DNA of 64,000 nucleotides from Neisseria sicca (GTDB taxonomy: Bacteria > Pseudomonadota > Gammaproteobacteria > Burkholderiales > Neisseriaceae): positions 1 through 64,000 of the forward strand of contig NZ_POXG01000009.1 of assembly GCF_003044565.1 (NCBI RefSeq), in the 5' to 3' direction. Shown piece by piece: positions 37,441 to 47,043 of this stretch (the stretch's first letter is position 1; the number at the start of each line of letters is the position of its first letter). Under the pieces are notes generated by a model. The model had not been told where the DNA came from, did not search any database, and saw only the letters and a program-made list of their open reading frames with translations. A program made the translations under genes and the position numbers.

Positions 37441-38937
37441 ATGTCGCTTGCCTTGGTTTACAGCCGCGCCTTGAGCGGCATGAATGCGCCGTTGGTCGAA
37501 GTGGAAGCCCACCTTGCCAACGGCCTGCCTCATTTCAACATCGTCGGATTGCCCGACACCGAAGTCAAAGAAAGCCGCGACCGCGTGCGCGCCGCCATCA
37601 TCCAAAGCGGCTTCGACTTCCCCGCTAAAAAAATCACCGTCAACCTCGCCCCCGCCGACCTGCCCAAAGAATCGGGACGTTTCGACCTGCCGATTGCGCT
37701 GGGCATCCTCGCCGCATCCGGACAAATCGCACCCGAAAAGCTCGCGCAATACGAGTTTGCCGGCGAATTGGCACTTTCCGGTATGTTGCGCCCTGTGCGC
37801 GGCGCGTTGGCGATGGCGTGGCAGGGTATGCAGGCGGGACGTTCTTTTGTTTTACCGCAGGAAAACGCAGAACAAGCCGCCGTGATGCGCGGCATTACCG
37901 TTTACGGCGCGCGTTCGTTAGGTGAAGTCGCCGCCCATTTGAACGGCATCGAACCCTTGGCGCAAACCGACTGCCAAGTTCCGCAGAGGTCGTCTGAAAA
38001 CGCCAAACTGCCCGACCTCATCGATGTCAAAGGTCAACACACCGCCCGCCTTGCTTTGGAAATCGCCGCCGCGGGTGGGCACAGCCTCTTGATGATGGGG
38101 CCGCCGGGAACGGGTAAGTCCATGCTTTCCCAACGGTTGCCCGGCATTCTGCCGCCTTTGACCGAAGACGAATTGGTCGAAGTATGGGCGTTGCGTTCGC
38201 TCCTGCCCAACCACCAACAACAACTCGACAGCCACCGTCCTTTCCGCAGCCCGCACCATAGCGCCAGCTCGGCAGCCATGGTCGGAGGCGGTTCCGACCC
38301 GCGTCCGGGCGAAATTTCATTGGCGCATCACGGCGTTTTGTTTTTGGACGAGCTGCCCGAGTTTGACCGCAAAGTTTTGGAAGTTTTGCGCGAACCTTTG
38401 GAAAACGGCGAAATCCACATTTCCCGTGCGGCGCGTCAAGCCGTCTATCCGGCGAAATTCCAGCTCGTCGCTGCCATGAACCCTTGTCCGTGCGGCTATC
38501 TCGGGCATCCCGTCAAACCCTGCCGCTGCACGCCCGAAAGTGTCGCACGTTACCGCAGCAAGATTTCCGGCCCGCTGCTCGACCGCATCGATTTGACCAT
38601 CGAAGTTCCGAGCCTGTCCGCCGCCGAACTGATGCAGCAGGAAGCAGGGGAAAGCAGCGCCCGTGTGTTAGAGCGCGTGATCGCCGCCCGCGACAAACAA
38701 TACGCGCGGCAAGGTAAGGTGAATGCTGCCTTGAGCGTCAGTGAACTCGACACGTCCGCACGCATCCAAAAAGAAGCGCAGGAAGCCTTGGGCAGCCTGT
38801 TGGAAAAACTCTCCCTCTCCGCCCGCAGCTTCCACCGCATCATGCGCGTGGCGCGTACGCTGGCAGATTTGGCGGGCGATGAAGAAGTCGGCAGAAGCCA
38901 TGTTTTGAAAGCCGTCAGCTTCCGCCGCGCGTTGTAA
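37441..38937 (+). CDS. comM: ComM/YifB-family Mg-chelatase-like AAA ATPase
   Basis: 498 residues, full length. ComM is a hexameric helicase-like ATPase that extends joint molecules during natural transformation. N-terminal Lon-like domain (SRALSGMNAPLVEVEAHLANGLPHFNIVGLPDTEVKESRDRVRAAI). Walker A GPPGTGKS (residues 220-227), Walker B VLFLDELPEF, and the zinc-like CPCGYLGHPVKPCRCTP loop. C-terminal helical YifB domain. The window is rich in uptake sequences, so ComM has an obvious role here. Confidence 0.94.
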   Translation: MSLALVYSRALSGMNAPLVEVEAHLANGLPHFNIVGLPDTEVKESRDRVRAAIIQSGFDFPAKKITVNLAPADLPKESGRFDLPIALGILAASGQIAPEKLAQYEFAGELALSGMLRPVRGALAMAWQGMQAGRSFVLPQENAEQAAVMRGITVYGARSLGEVAAHLNGIEPLAQTDCQVPQRSSENAKLPDLIDVKGQHTARLALEIAAAGGHSLLMMGPPGTGKSMLSQRLPGILPPLTEDELVEVWALRSLLPNHQQQLDSHRPFRSPHHSASSAAMVGGGSDPRPGEISLAHHGVLFLDELPEFDRKVLEVLREPLENGEIHISRAARQAVYPAKFQLVAAMNPCPCGYLGHPVKPCRCTPESVARYRSKISGPLLDRIDLTIEVPSLSAAELMQQEAGESSARVLERVIAARDKQYARQGKVNAALSVSELDTSARIQKEAQEALGSLLEKLSLSARSFHRIMRVARTLADLAGDEEVGRSHVLKAVSFRRAL

Positions 38938-39240
38938 GATTTTTCAGACGACCTTGAATACTGAAAATGGAAGATTCAAGGTAAAAAGCCGAGACAGGTT
39001 GGGTATCTTGCTGGTGTTTTAAGCGCGGAATGTACTGTTTTATCAAGGAAATTCTGTTTTTGATAAATTGTCAGCGCGTCCTAACATCACGGCGGTTTTC
39101 GTAAAAACCATGTAAACAAACGGCGCATTTTTGCCCAATATAAAGGATATTGATAAAATGACCCGTCCCTGCCGATGGCAGCAGCAGATTCCTCTGCCGC
39201 CAAAAGGTCGTCTGAACGGCATCATCAATATAGGTATCTC
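38938..39240. other. Gene-free stretch between comM and the SPOR-domain gene
   Basis: Contains single, unpaired uptake sequences at about 38941 (minus orientation) and 39205. No gene-like frame is seen. Confidence 0.5.
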
Positions 39241-40338
39241 ATGAATAAGAACACTCAATACGGCAAAGGCCTTTTCGGCTTTTTCTTCGGCCTCCTCCTC
39301 GCCACCGGCGTGATCGGGGGTATCCTGTATTTTCTGAATCAAGACACCCCGAGCGCCTTCAAGGGCGCGACCGAGCCGCAAAAACAGCAAACCGAGCCTG
39401 AAATCCTCAAGCCGCAGGAAAAATCCAAACCTGAGGCTAAGCCTGAGGCTGAAGAGCAGCCTGTCGTCGTTCCCGTAGAGAAAGAGCGTCCGGTAGAAGA
39501 AGCCAAGTCCGAAGAGAAACGCAGCGAAGCCGATGACGATGCGGCAGCCAAAGAAAAAGAACGCGCTGAGAAAGAAGCGCAAGAAAAGGCAGATAAAGCC
39601 AAAGTCGACAAAGAGCGCGCAGACAAAGAAAAAGCGGAAAAAGAGCGTGCCGTTCGCGAAGCGGAAGACGAAGCCCGCGAAGCAGAAAAAGCTCTGCGTG
39701 AAGCTGAAAAAGAAGACAAAGAATCTGCCGAACGCGAGTTGAAACAAAAACTTGCCGAGAAAAAAGCAGAGCTTGCGAAAAAACGCGCAGAAAAAGCCAA
39801 AGCCGACAAAGAAGCCGCCGATAAAGCCAAAAAGGCAGCCGAGTTGACCGACAAACAAAAAGCGCGCGCCGAGCGCAAACTTGCCGAGAAAAAAGCGGCA
39901 GAGAAGAAAGCCGCCGAAGCCAAGAAAACCGAAACAGCTAAAAAAACCAACAAACCGACTCCCGAACAAATCCTGAACAGCGGCAGCATTGAAAAAGCCC
40001 GTCAGGAAGCGAATAAAGGTGCGGCGAAAGAAGTGAAGAAAGCCGAAGCGGACAAACAAACCGCCAAAGCCGACAACACCAAAGCCGAAGCCAAAACTGC
40101 GGAAGGCGGTAAAAAAGTCATCCTGCAAATGGGTTCGTACGCCGACCGCAACAGCGCCGACGCGCAACGTGCCAAACTCGCCATGCTGGGCATTTCGTCC
40201 AAAGTGGTCGAGCGCACCAACGGCGACAAAACCGTTTACCGCGTACAAAGCAACAGCATGTCGTCTGAAACCGCGAAAAACATTCAGAAAGACTTGCAAA
40301 AACACAATATCAACAGCCTGATGCGTTCGGCTCAATAA
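39241..40338 (+). CDS. SPOR-domain cell-division/envelope protein (FtsN-like)
   Basis: 365 residues from MNKNTQYGKGLFGFFFGLLLATGVIGGILYFLNQ: short cytoplasmic end and one membrane helix. Next is a very long, highly charged Lys/Glu/Ala-rich stretch (about residues 55-280), predicted to be a helix or coiled coil. The C-terminal SPOR domain begins KKVILQMGSYADRNSADAQRAKLAMLGISSKVVERTNGDKTVYRVQSNSMS. SPOR domains bind denuded glycan strands at division sites. FtsN-type function is plausible but not certain. It lies 10 bases before the dsbA gene. Confidence 0.87.
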   Translation: MNKNTQYGKGLFGFFFGLLLATGVIGGILYFLNQDTPSAFKGATEPQKQQTEPEILKPQEKSKPEAKPEAEEQPVVVPVEKERPVEEAKSEEKRSEADDDAAAKEKERAEKEAQEKADKAKVDKERADKEKAEKERAVREAEDEAREAEKALREAEKEDKESAERELKQKLAEKKAELAKKRAEKAKADKEAADKAKKAAELTDKQKARAERKLAEKKAAEKKAAEAKKTETAKKTNKPTPEQILNSGSIEKARQEANKGAAKEVKKAEADKQTAKADNTKAEAKTAEGGKKVILQMGSYADRNSADAQRAKLAMLGISSKVVERTNGDKTVYRVQSNSMSSETAKNIQKDLQKHNINSLMRSAQ

Positions 40339-40348
40339 GGAGGAGGCA

Positions 40349-40993
40349 ATGAAACGGACAACCAAACCGGCAGCCGTACTCTTCAGCCTCGCGCTTGCCT
40401 TTTCCGCAAGCGCGCAGGCTGCGGTCGAAGGCGTGGATTACACGGTTTTGAACAAACCGATTCCGCAACAAGACGCATCCAAAATCGAAGTTTTGGAATT
40501 TTTCGGCTATTTCTGCGTACATTGCCAAAACTTTGATCCTGTCTTGCTGTCGTACAGCAAAACTTTCCCGAAAGATGTTTACCTGCGTACCGAACACGTC
40601 GTCTGGATGCCTGAAATGTTGGGCTTGGCGCGGGTTGCCGCGGCGGTTAACGCTTCGGGTTTGAAGTATCAGGCAAACCCCGCTATTTTCAAAGCCGTAC
40701 ACGAACAGAAAATCAATTTGGCGGATACCGCCACTTTCAAAAGCTGGGCGGCGGCACAAAAAAGCTTTGACAGCAAAAAACTGATTGCCGCATACGACGC
40801 GCCCGCGAGCCTCGCAGCCGCTAAAAAAATGCAAAGCCTGACCGAGACTTACCGTATCGACGGCACGCCGGACGTCATCGTCGGAGGCAAATATCGGGTC
40901 ATATTCAGCAGCGATTGGGCGAATGGGCAGAAAATCATAGGCGAGCTGATTAATAAAGTCCGCCAAGAGCGTTCCAGTAAAGCCGCGCGCTGA
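40349..40993 (+). CDS. dsbA: Periplasmic thiol:disulfide oxidase DsbA (DsbA3-like)
   Basis: 214 residues. Signal peptide MKRTTKPAAVLFSLALAFSASAQAA without a lipobox, so soluble periplasmic. Thioredoxin-fold active site FGYFCVHCQNF with C56-V-H-C59, and cis-Pro loop RIDGTPDVIVGGKY. Meningococcus has lipoprotein DsbA1/DsbA2 and soluble DsbA3; the soluble signal peptide points to DsbA3. It oxidises disulfides in pili and outer-membrane proteins. Confidence 0.92.
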   Translation: MKRTTKPAAVLFSLALAFSASAQAAVEGVDYTVLNKPIPQQDASKIEVLEFFGYFCVHCQNFDPVLLSYSKTFPKDVYLRTEHVVWMPEMLGLARVAAAVNASGLKYQANPAIFKAVHEQKINLADTATFKSWAAAQKSFDSKKLIAAYDAPASLAAAKKMQSLTETYRIDGTPDVIVGGKYRVIFSSDWANGQKIIGELINKVRQERSSKAAR

Positions 40994-41071
40994 CGGAATT
41001 TATCCAGACAGTTTCGGAATGACCGCAAAAGATAAGGCGGTTTCCGAACTGTCTGTTTGTTTTGGGCGGCG

Positions 41072-41227
41072 TATAATGGATTAACAAAAATCAGGACAAG
41101 GCGACGAAGCCGCAGACAGTACAGATAGTACGGAACCGATTCACTTGGTGCTTCAGCACCTTAGAGAATCGTTCTCTTTGAGCTAAGGCGAGGCAACGCC
41201 GTACTGGTTTAAATTTAATCCACTATA
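41072..41227. repeat. Correia-type element, long form (156 bp)
   Basis: Left end is TATAATGGATTAACAAAAATCAGG, a variant with TATAAT rather than TATAGT; right end is standard. It lies between dsbA and uppP. The TATAAT end could serve as a -10 box. Confidence 0.88.
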
Positions 41228-41361
41228 AAATCCATAAAAACGATACTGCTGAGGGATAGGGCAAAACACCGCCATCCCGCAGCAGTTTTCTGATTCTGAT
41301 ACCGCTTTATCCTGAAATCCAGACGGGCAAACGTCGTCTGAAAACCAAAAAAGAAAGCAAT

Positions 41362-42186
41362 ATGGACATTTTGACTTTATTAAAAGCCCTGATTATGGGC
41401 ATTGTGGAAGGCTTGACGGAATTTCTGCCGATTTCAAGTACCGGCCACTTGATTGTATTGGGCGATTTGCTTAATTTTCACAGCAACGGCAAAGTATTTG
41501 AAATCGCCATTCAACTGGGCGCGGTGCTTGCCGTAATTTTTGAGTATCGTCAGCGTTTCACTTCCGTTTTGTCCGGACTGGGCAAAGACCGTGCCGCCAA
41601 TCGCTTCGTGCTGAACCTTGCCATCGCGTTCGTGCCTGCCGCTTTGATGGGATTTCTGTTTAGAAAACAAATTAAATTATATCTGTTTAACCCAAAAATC
41701 GTCGCCATCATGCTGGTGTTGGGCGGACTCTTTATTCTGTGGGTCGAAAGACGCCAAAGCAAAGTCAAACCTAAAGTCAAAAGCGTGGACGAAATGCGCC
41801 CGATTGACGCGCTTGTGGTCGGCTGCGCCCAAGTTTGCGCGCTGGTGCCGGGGACTTCGCGTTCGGGCAGTACGATTATGGGCGGTATGCTGTGGGGCAT
41901 CGAGCGCAAAGCCGCGACCGAATTTTCTTTCTTCCTCGCCGTACCGATGATGATTGCCGCCACCGGCTATGACGTATTCAAACATTACGAACTCTTCACG
42001 TTGCAGGATATCGGTCTGATTGCCGTCGGTTTTATCGCCGCCTTCTTGGCAGGTTTCCTGGCGATTAAATCGCTGCTGAAATTCGTGTCCAGCAAAAACT
42101 ATGTTCCGTTTGCCTACTATCGCATCGTCTTCGGCGGATTGATTCTGCTGACTGCGCAGATGGGCTGGGTCAAATGGACTACATGA
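41362..42186 (+). CDS. uppP: Undecaprenyl-diphosphatase UppP (BacA)
   Basis: 274 residues, mostly membrane. UppP dephosphorylates undecaprenyl pyrophosphate for peptidoglycan and O-antigen lipid recycling. Signatures: [21 protein letters not shown] at residues 17-37, then [39 protein letters not shown] with the catalytic Ser/Arg cluster. It is preceded by GAAAGC and by an uptake sequence at 41335. Confidence 0.96.
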   Translation: MDILTLLKALIMGIVEGLTEFLPISSTGHLIVLGDLLNFHSNGKVFEIAIQLGAVLAVIFEYRQRFTSVLSGLGKDRAANRFVLNLAIAFVPAALMGFLFRKQIKLYLFNPKIVAIMLVLGGLFILWVERRQSKVKPKVKSVDEMRPIDALVVGCAQVCALVPGTSRSGSTIMGGMLWGIERKAATEFSFFLAVPMMIAATGYDVFKHYELFTLQDIGLIAVGFIAAFLAGFLAIKSLLKFVSSKNYVPFAYYRIVFGGLILLTAQMGWVKWTT

Positions 42187-42216
42187 TGTCGAAGCAGGGA
42201 TAATCTGAACATGATA

Positions 42217-42260
42217 AAAGGTCGTCTGAAACCTCAAAAACAAGGTTTCAGACGACCTTT
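42217..42260 (+). terminator. Uptake-sequence hairpin terminator after uppP
   Basis: Inverted AGGTCGTCTGAAACCT pair, 31 bases past the stop. A second, decayed pair at 42370-42413 lies further on. Confidence 0.75.
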
Positions 42261-42434
42261 GATTTATCCGAACACACAATCCCGCAATAGATTCAGGTAG
42301 TTCCTTTGAAAGTTTGTCCTGCTAAATCCATACGCGGGAATGAACGTTGAGGACTATTGTTTCAACGTAAAGGTCGTCTGAAAACCATCGTTTAAGGTTT
42401 TTCATACAACCTTTTACAAACACTTCAGACAGGA

Positions 42435-42782
42435 TTATTCAATGATTTCAGTAAAGACGACGGTTTTACCGCCGCGGGTCAGCGTGGCGAAGCCGTCTTG
42501 AAGCTGCCATCTTGTGCTTGCGTTGCGGTATTCCGTGGTTTTGGTCATCGAATGGGTCTGCGTCAGTTTTTCAACCGTACTTCCCTGATGCAGCTCGACC
42601 GTCATCGGGCTGTTGCTGTTGACGTAGATGGCGGAGATGCGGCTGCCGTCGGCGGCTTGATAGCGGATGGTGTTATTTTGCGCTTCGGCGACGACGGCGC
42701 GCGGGGCATCGGGGCGGACGGCTTTATACGAACCGCAGGCGGTACACAGTCCGAGCAACAGCAGGAGGGCGGATCTCTTCAT
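42435..42782 (-). CDS. Lipoprotein, possibly MliC-type
   Basis: 115 residues. Signal peptide MKRSALLLLLGLCTAC with lipobox-like CTAC. The mature part (NTIRYQAADGSRISAIYVNSNSPMTVELHQGSTVEKLTQTHSMTKTTEYRNASTRWQLQDGFATLTRGGKTVVFTEI) has the beta-rich pattern of MliC-like lysozyme-inhibitor lipoproteins (Y-x-DG, W-x-x-x-G-x-A-x-L). MliC's usual cysteines are missing, so the assignment is tentative. It lies 6 bases downstream of the zinc-finger gene, same strand. Confidence 0.7.
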   Translation of the reverse strand: MKRSALLLLLGLCTACGSYKAVRPDAPRAVVAEAQNNTIRYQAADGSRISAIYVNSNSPMTVELHQGSTVEKLTQTHSMTKTTEYRNASTRWQLQDGFATLTRGGKTVVFTEIIE

Positions 42783-42788
42783 AGCGTC

Positions 42789-42980
42789 TCAATAATGGTG
42801 GTGGGGAATGTGGCCTTCGAGATGGTAACGCGTTCCGCAGTAGGGGCATTCGATGTCGCTGTCGGACTGAATCGGAAGGAAGACGCGCGGATGACCGTTC
42901 CAAGTTTCGTGGTTGGGGCCGGAGCAGTGCAGCGGCAGGTCTTTGGGCTGGATAACGACGGTTTCGGTGTTTACGTTCAT
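42789..42980 (-). CDS. CHCC-type zinc-finger protein
   Basis: 63 residues. C19, H30, C45 and C48 (LPLHCSGPNHETWNGH...IECPYCGTRYHL) form the zf-CHCC motif of a small family related to the mitochondrial complex I subunit NDUFS6. The very C-terminus is His-rich (GHIPHHHY). The family's bacterial role is unknown. It is the first gene of a two-gene unit with the lipoprotein. Confidence 0.85.
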   Translation of the reverse strand: MNVNTETVVIQPKDLPLHCSGPNHETWNGHPRVFLPIQSDSDIECPYCGTRYHLEGHIPHHHY

Positions 42981-43140
42981 GATTTTTCCTTGGTAAGTCC
43001 GACCTTATTGTACGATATATCGCCTTCTTGTGCAGCGCAAAAGGTCGTCTGAAAAGAAGTTTTGATTTGATAATGCTTTGGTTATAATGCAGTTTTTATA
43101 AATCAGCTTTAAATCCACTTTATTTCAGACGGGCTTTAAC

Positions 43141-43635
43141 ATGACGACACTTTTCCGGCAGGATGATTTGAACCCTCAAGATGCGGCAGAATTTCTCTAC
43201 ACATTGAGCGCGGCGTATTTGGATTATACGGATGCGGCAGGCGATGAGGAAATGCGGTGTTTGAACGACGAGCAGCACACGCTGACGGCTTACTGCTATT
43301 TGGACAGCCAAGTGCAGGAGGGCGGCTTCGTGCAACTGATTGCGGCGGGTTACGGCGAATATGTGTTCCATAACCCCGTTGCCGACAGCCTGCGTCGCTG
43401 GCGGATTAAACCGACGCCTAAGATTTTGGATAAGGCGAAGGCTTTATACGAGCTGGATGGCGCAAAAATCGAGGAAATGGCAGATAGCGGGGCATCTTTG
43501 GACGAGATTCGTGCTAAGTTTCCCGATTTTGAGGAATTGGACGGCGAATATTACGAAATCGCGGACGACGATATGGCAGCGGCTGTGGCGTATGTATTGG
43601 CAAATTGGGAGAAGTTTGCAGAGATTGCAGATTGA
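43141..43635 (+). CDS. dmp19: DMP19-family DNA mimic protein
   Basis: 164 residues. Highly acidic, as expected for a protein whose surface imitates [100 protein letters not shown]. From memory this follows meningococcal DMP19 (DUF4375) closely. DMP19 sequesters the repressor NHTF away from its DNA. No repressor gene is adjacent here. It is followed by a Correia element. Confidence 0.88.
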
Positions 43636-43643
43636 TGGGGTGT

Positions 43644-43750
43644 TATAGTGGATTAAATTTAAATCAGGACAAGGCGACGAAGCCGCAGACAGTACAAATA
43701 GTACGGCAAGGCGAGGCAACGCCGTACTGGTTTAAATTTAATCCACTATA
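43644..43750. repeat. Correia-type element, short form (107 bp)
   Basis: Standard ends, + orientation as the copy at 826. It begins 8 bases beyond the DMP19 stop. Confidence 0.92.
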
Positions 43751-43792
43751 AGAAATATTGAACGGATTTCCCTGTGTAGGAGGTCGATAACA

Positions 43793-43837
43793 AAAGGTCG
43801 TCTGAAAACCTGATTCGGTTTTCAGACGACCTTTTTT
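43793..43837. terminator. Uptake-sequence hairpin beyond ileS
   Basis: Inverted AGGTCGTCTGAAAACC pair with T run on the + strand and A run on the other side. It lies 11 bases beyond the ileS stop. Confidence 0.75.
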
Positions 43838-43847
43838 TCAGATGACC

Positions 43848-46640
43848 TTAAGCGTAATGCCGTTCTTCGCCTTTGCCGTCCACATTCTCGGCGCAGCGTT
43901 TGCAGATGGTTTCATGACCTGCGACGGAGCCGATGTCGTGGGTGTAGTGCCAGCAGCGTTCGCATTTTTCGCCGTCGCTGGCTTTGGCGGTTACGGCAAG
44001 TTCGCTGCCGGTTTTGACTTCGACTTTGGACACCAAGAGGGCAAAGCGCAATTCTTCGCCCAAGGCGTTCAGGTAGTCGGCGGTGGCTTCCGGTGCGGTG
44101 ATTTCGGCTTCTGCCTGCAAGGACGAACCGACGGTTTTGTCGGCGCGCAAAGGCTCGATGGCGGCGGTTACGGCTTCGCGCGCTTCGCGGACTGCCGTCC
44201 ATTTTTTCACCAGTTCGGCTTCGGCTTTTTCGTTGATGGGCGGGAACTCGTGCCAGGTGTGGAAGAGGACGCTGTCTTCTTCGCCGCCGCCGATGATGTC
44301 CCACGCTTCTTCGCCGGTGAAGCACAAAATCGGTGCAATCAAGAGAACCAGGCTGCGCGTGATGTGGTACAGGGCGGTTTGTGCGCTGCGGCGGGCGTGG
44401 CTGTCGGCTTGGGTGGTGTAGAGGCGGTCTTTCAGGATGTCGAGGTAGAACGCGCCCAAGTCTTCCGAGCAGAAGGCGACGATGTCTTTCACGGCGAAGT
44501 GGAAGGCATAACGCGGATAGAAGTCGCCCGCCAGACGCTCTTGCAGCTGACGCGCCAACACTAAGGCGTAGCGGTCGATTTCGACCATGTCCGCCTGCGG
44601 TACGGTGTGTTCGAACGGGTCGAAATCGCTGAGGTTGGCAAACAGGAAGCTCAAGGTGTTGCGGATGCGGCGGTAGCTTTCGGTGACGCGTTTGAGGATT
44701 TCTTTGGAAATCGCCAATTCGCCGCTGTAATCGGTGGATGCCGCCCACAGGCGCAGGATGTCCGCGCCGAATTCGTTATAGACTTCTTGCGGCGCGACGA
44801 CGTTGCCGATGGATTTCGACATTTTGCGGCCGTTTTGGTCAACCACGAAACCGTGGGTCAGAAGCTGTTTGTACGGGGCACGGCCCATTGAAGAGGCGCA
44901 GCCGGTCAACATGGAGGATTGGAACCAGCCGCGGTGTTGGTCGCTGCCTTCGAGGTAGAGATCGGCAGGCCAGTCCAATTCTTCGCGCTGTTTCAAGACG
45001 GAATAATGGGTCGAGCCGGAGTCGAACCATACGTCCATCGTGTCGGAAAGTTTGTCGTAGTTTTCGCAATCTTCTGCGCTCAACAATTCGCTTTTATCGA
45101 GTGAGAACCATGCTTCGATGCCTTTTTCTTCGATTTTCAGGGCGACTTTTTCCAGAAGCTCGGCGGAGTTCGGATGCAGCTCGCCCGTTTCTTTGTGGAC
45201 GAAGAAGGTCATCGGCGTGCCCCAGTAGCGTTGGCGCGAAACGACCCAGTCGGGGCGGCCTTCGATCATGGCTTCGAGGCGCGCGCGACCCCAAGACGGG
45301 AAGAATTCGGTGTCATCCACGGCTTTAATGGCTTTGTCGCGCAGGGTTTTGCCGTCGCTGCCGGCTTTGTCCATGCCGACAAACCACTGACCCGTCGCGC
45401 GGTAAATTAGCGGGGTTTTGTGGCGCCAGCAGTGGGCGTAGCTGTGTTCGATTTTGCTGCTTGCCAAGAGGTTGCCGGTTTCTTCCAGCCATTGCAGGAT
45501 GACGGGGTTCGCCTCCCAAACGCTCATGCCTGAGACGCGCGGCGTTTCGCTGATGTATTTGCCTTCGGCGTTGACGGGGTTGTAAAGCTCGATGCCGTAT
45601 TTGTTGCAGACGGCGTAGTCTTCCAAACCGTGCGCGGGGGCGGTGTGCACCAAGCCCGTACCGGCGTCGGTGGTAACGTGTTCGCCGTTGAGCATGGGAA
45701 TATCGCGTTCGAGGAACGGATGGTTCATGTGCAGGTTTTCCAGCTTGTCGCCGGTGGTTTCCGCGAGGACGCTGAGGTCGTCTGAAACGAAGCCGTAGCG
45801 TTTGAGCGTGTCTTCCGCCAAATCTTTCGCCAATACCAATTTGCCTTTGGGCGTATCAATCAGTTGGTAAACCACGTCCGCACCCGCAGATACGGCTTGG
45901 CTCGCGGGCAGCGTCCAAGGCGTGGTCGTCCAGATGACGGCAAACGCTTTGCCTTCGATGCCTGACAAACCGAATGCGGCGGCAAGCGCGGCGGTGTCTT
46001 TAAACGGATAGGCAACGTCAATCGCAGGCGATACTTTGTCTTTGTATTCCACTTCCGCTTCCGCCAGCGAAGAGCCGCAGTCCAAGCAGAACTGAACCGG
46101 TTTCGCGCCGCGGTAGAGATAGCCCGATTTGTAGATTTCGCCGAGCATACGCACGGTATCCGCCTCGGTTTTGAAATCCATGGTCAGGTAGGGGTTGTCC
46201 CAGTCGCCCAATACGCCCAGACGGATGAAGTCTTTTTTCTGGCGGGCAACCTGTTCGGCGGCATATTCGCGGCACAATTCGCGGAAACGCGCTTTGGGCA
46301 TGTCTTTGCCGTGCAGCTTTTCCACCATCACTTCGATGGGCAGACCGTGGCAGTCCCAGCCCGGCACATAAGGCGCGTCGAAACCGGCTTGGGTTTTGCT
46401 GCGGATAATGATGTCTTTGAGGATTTTGTTGACGGCATGACCGATGTGGATGTCGCCGTTGGCATACGGCGGGCCGTCGTGCAGGATGAATTTCGGACGG
46501 CCTTTGGCGATTTCGCGCAGTTTTTGATAGCGTTTGTGCTCGTACCAGCTTTTCAGCCACGCAGGCTCGCGCTTGGCAAGGTTGCCGCGCATCGGAAACG
46601 GGCTTTCGAGCAGGTTTACGGTTTTGCTGTAATCGGTCAT
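43848..46640 (-). CDS. ileS: Isoleucyl-tRNA synthetase
   Basis: 930 residues, full length. HIGH-type motif in [24 protein letters not shown] (about residue 60) and KMSKS motif in [12 protein letters not shown] (about residue 600). The CP1 editing domain contains [12 protein letters not shown]. The C-terminal zinc finger has CERCWHY and [12 protein letters not shown]. It charges tRNA-Ile and edits valine. Confidence 0.98.
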   Translation of the reverse strand: MTDYSKTVNLLESPFPMRGNLAKREPAWLKSWYEHKRYQKLREIAKGRPKFILHDGPPYANGDIHIGHAVNKILKDIIIRSKTQAGFDAPYVPGWDCHGLPIEVMVEKLHGKDMPKARFRELCREYAAEQVARQKKDFIRLGVLGDWDNPYLTMDFKTEADTVRMLGEIYKSGYLYRGAKPVQFCLDCGSSLAEAEVEYKDKVSPAIDVAYPFKDTAALAAAFGLSGIEGKAFAVIWTTTPWTLPASQAVSAGADVVYQLIDTPKGKLVLAKDLAEDTLKRYGFVSDDLSVLAETTGDKLENLHMNHPFLERDIPMLNGEHVTTDAGTGLVHTAPAHGLEDYAVCNKYGIELYNPVNAEGKYISETPRVSGMSVWEANPVILQWLEETGNLLASSKIEHSYAHCWRHKTPLIYRATGQWFVGMDKAGSDGKTLRDKAIKAVDDTEFFPSWGRARLEAMIEGRPDWVVSRQRYWGTPMTFFVHKETGELHPNSAELLEKVALKIEEKGIEAWFSLDKSELLSAEDCENYDKLSDTMDVWFDSGSTHYSVLKQREELDWPADLYLEGSDQHRGWFQSSMLTGCASSMGRAPYKQLLTHGFVVDQNGRKMSKSIGNVVAPQEVYNEFGADILRLWAASTDYSGELAISKEILKRVTESYRRIRNTLSFLFANLSDFDPFEHTVPQADMVEIDRYALVLARQLQERLAGDFYPRYAFHFAVKDIVAFCSEDLGAFYLDILKDRLYTTQADSHARRSAQTALYHITRSLVLLIAPILCFTGEEAWDIIGGGEEDSVLFHTWHEFPPINEKAEAELVKKWTAVREAREAVTAAIEPLRADKTVGSSLQAEAEITAPEATADYLNALGEELRFALLVSKVEVKTGSELAVTAKASDGEKCERCWHYTHDIGSVAGHETICKRCAENVDGKGEERHYA

Positions 46641-47043
46641 GTTGTGATTCTCTATGGTTTCGGTATTTCGGTTTCAGACGGCGTTTCGCTAAGGTCGTCT
46701 GAAAAAATGCAAAGGGCTATTGTAGCCGAATTGTATTGTTTTTATAAGGGGTTTGGACGAAAGCTTGGGGCTTGGCGCAAGGGTGGATGAGTCGGTTTTG
46801 TCGTAAATTTTGCGGTTTGACGGATGCACATTCAACCGAGGCGGCATAGTCTCGATTTGCTTTGATTTTTCGTTACTTTTTTAATGAAGATTGACCCGAT
46901 GTCAAAATTAAATGATAATCTATATCATTAATATTATAAATAGATGAATTTAATTTCATTACTTTTGCAAAACATCCTGCGGTTCACTTGCGTTTTGCGT
47001 CTGCTCGTCCCTTAAACTTCAAACTAGGCGACATACTCAAGCA
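46641..47043. other. Intergenic region between ileS and the heme receptor gene
   Basis: Divergent genes. Contains a plain uptake sequence at 46691 and the Fur-box-like palindrome described separately. AT-rich from 46860 to 46975, likely promoter territory for the heme locus. Confidence 0.6.
46911..46929. promoter_or_regulatory. Fur-box-like palindrome in front of the heme locus
   Basis: AATGATA-5 nt-TATCATT, a perfect 7-bp inverted repeat in an AT-rich region, resembling the GATAATGATAATCATTATC Fur consensus. It lies 115 bases before the receptor start, where a Fur operator is expected. Confidence 0.6.

Noticed and set aside
42290..42303. Another Eikenella-type uptake sequence
   Set aside because: TTCAGGTAGTTC matches only part of the motif and lacks the inverse half, so it is likely chance.
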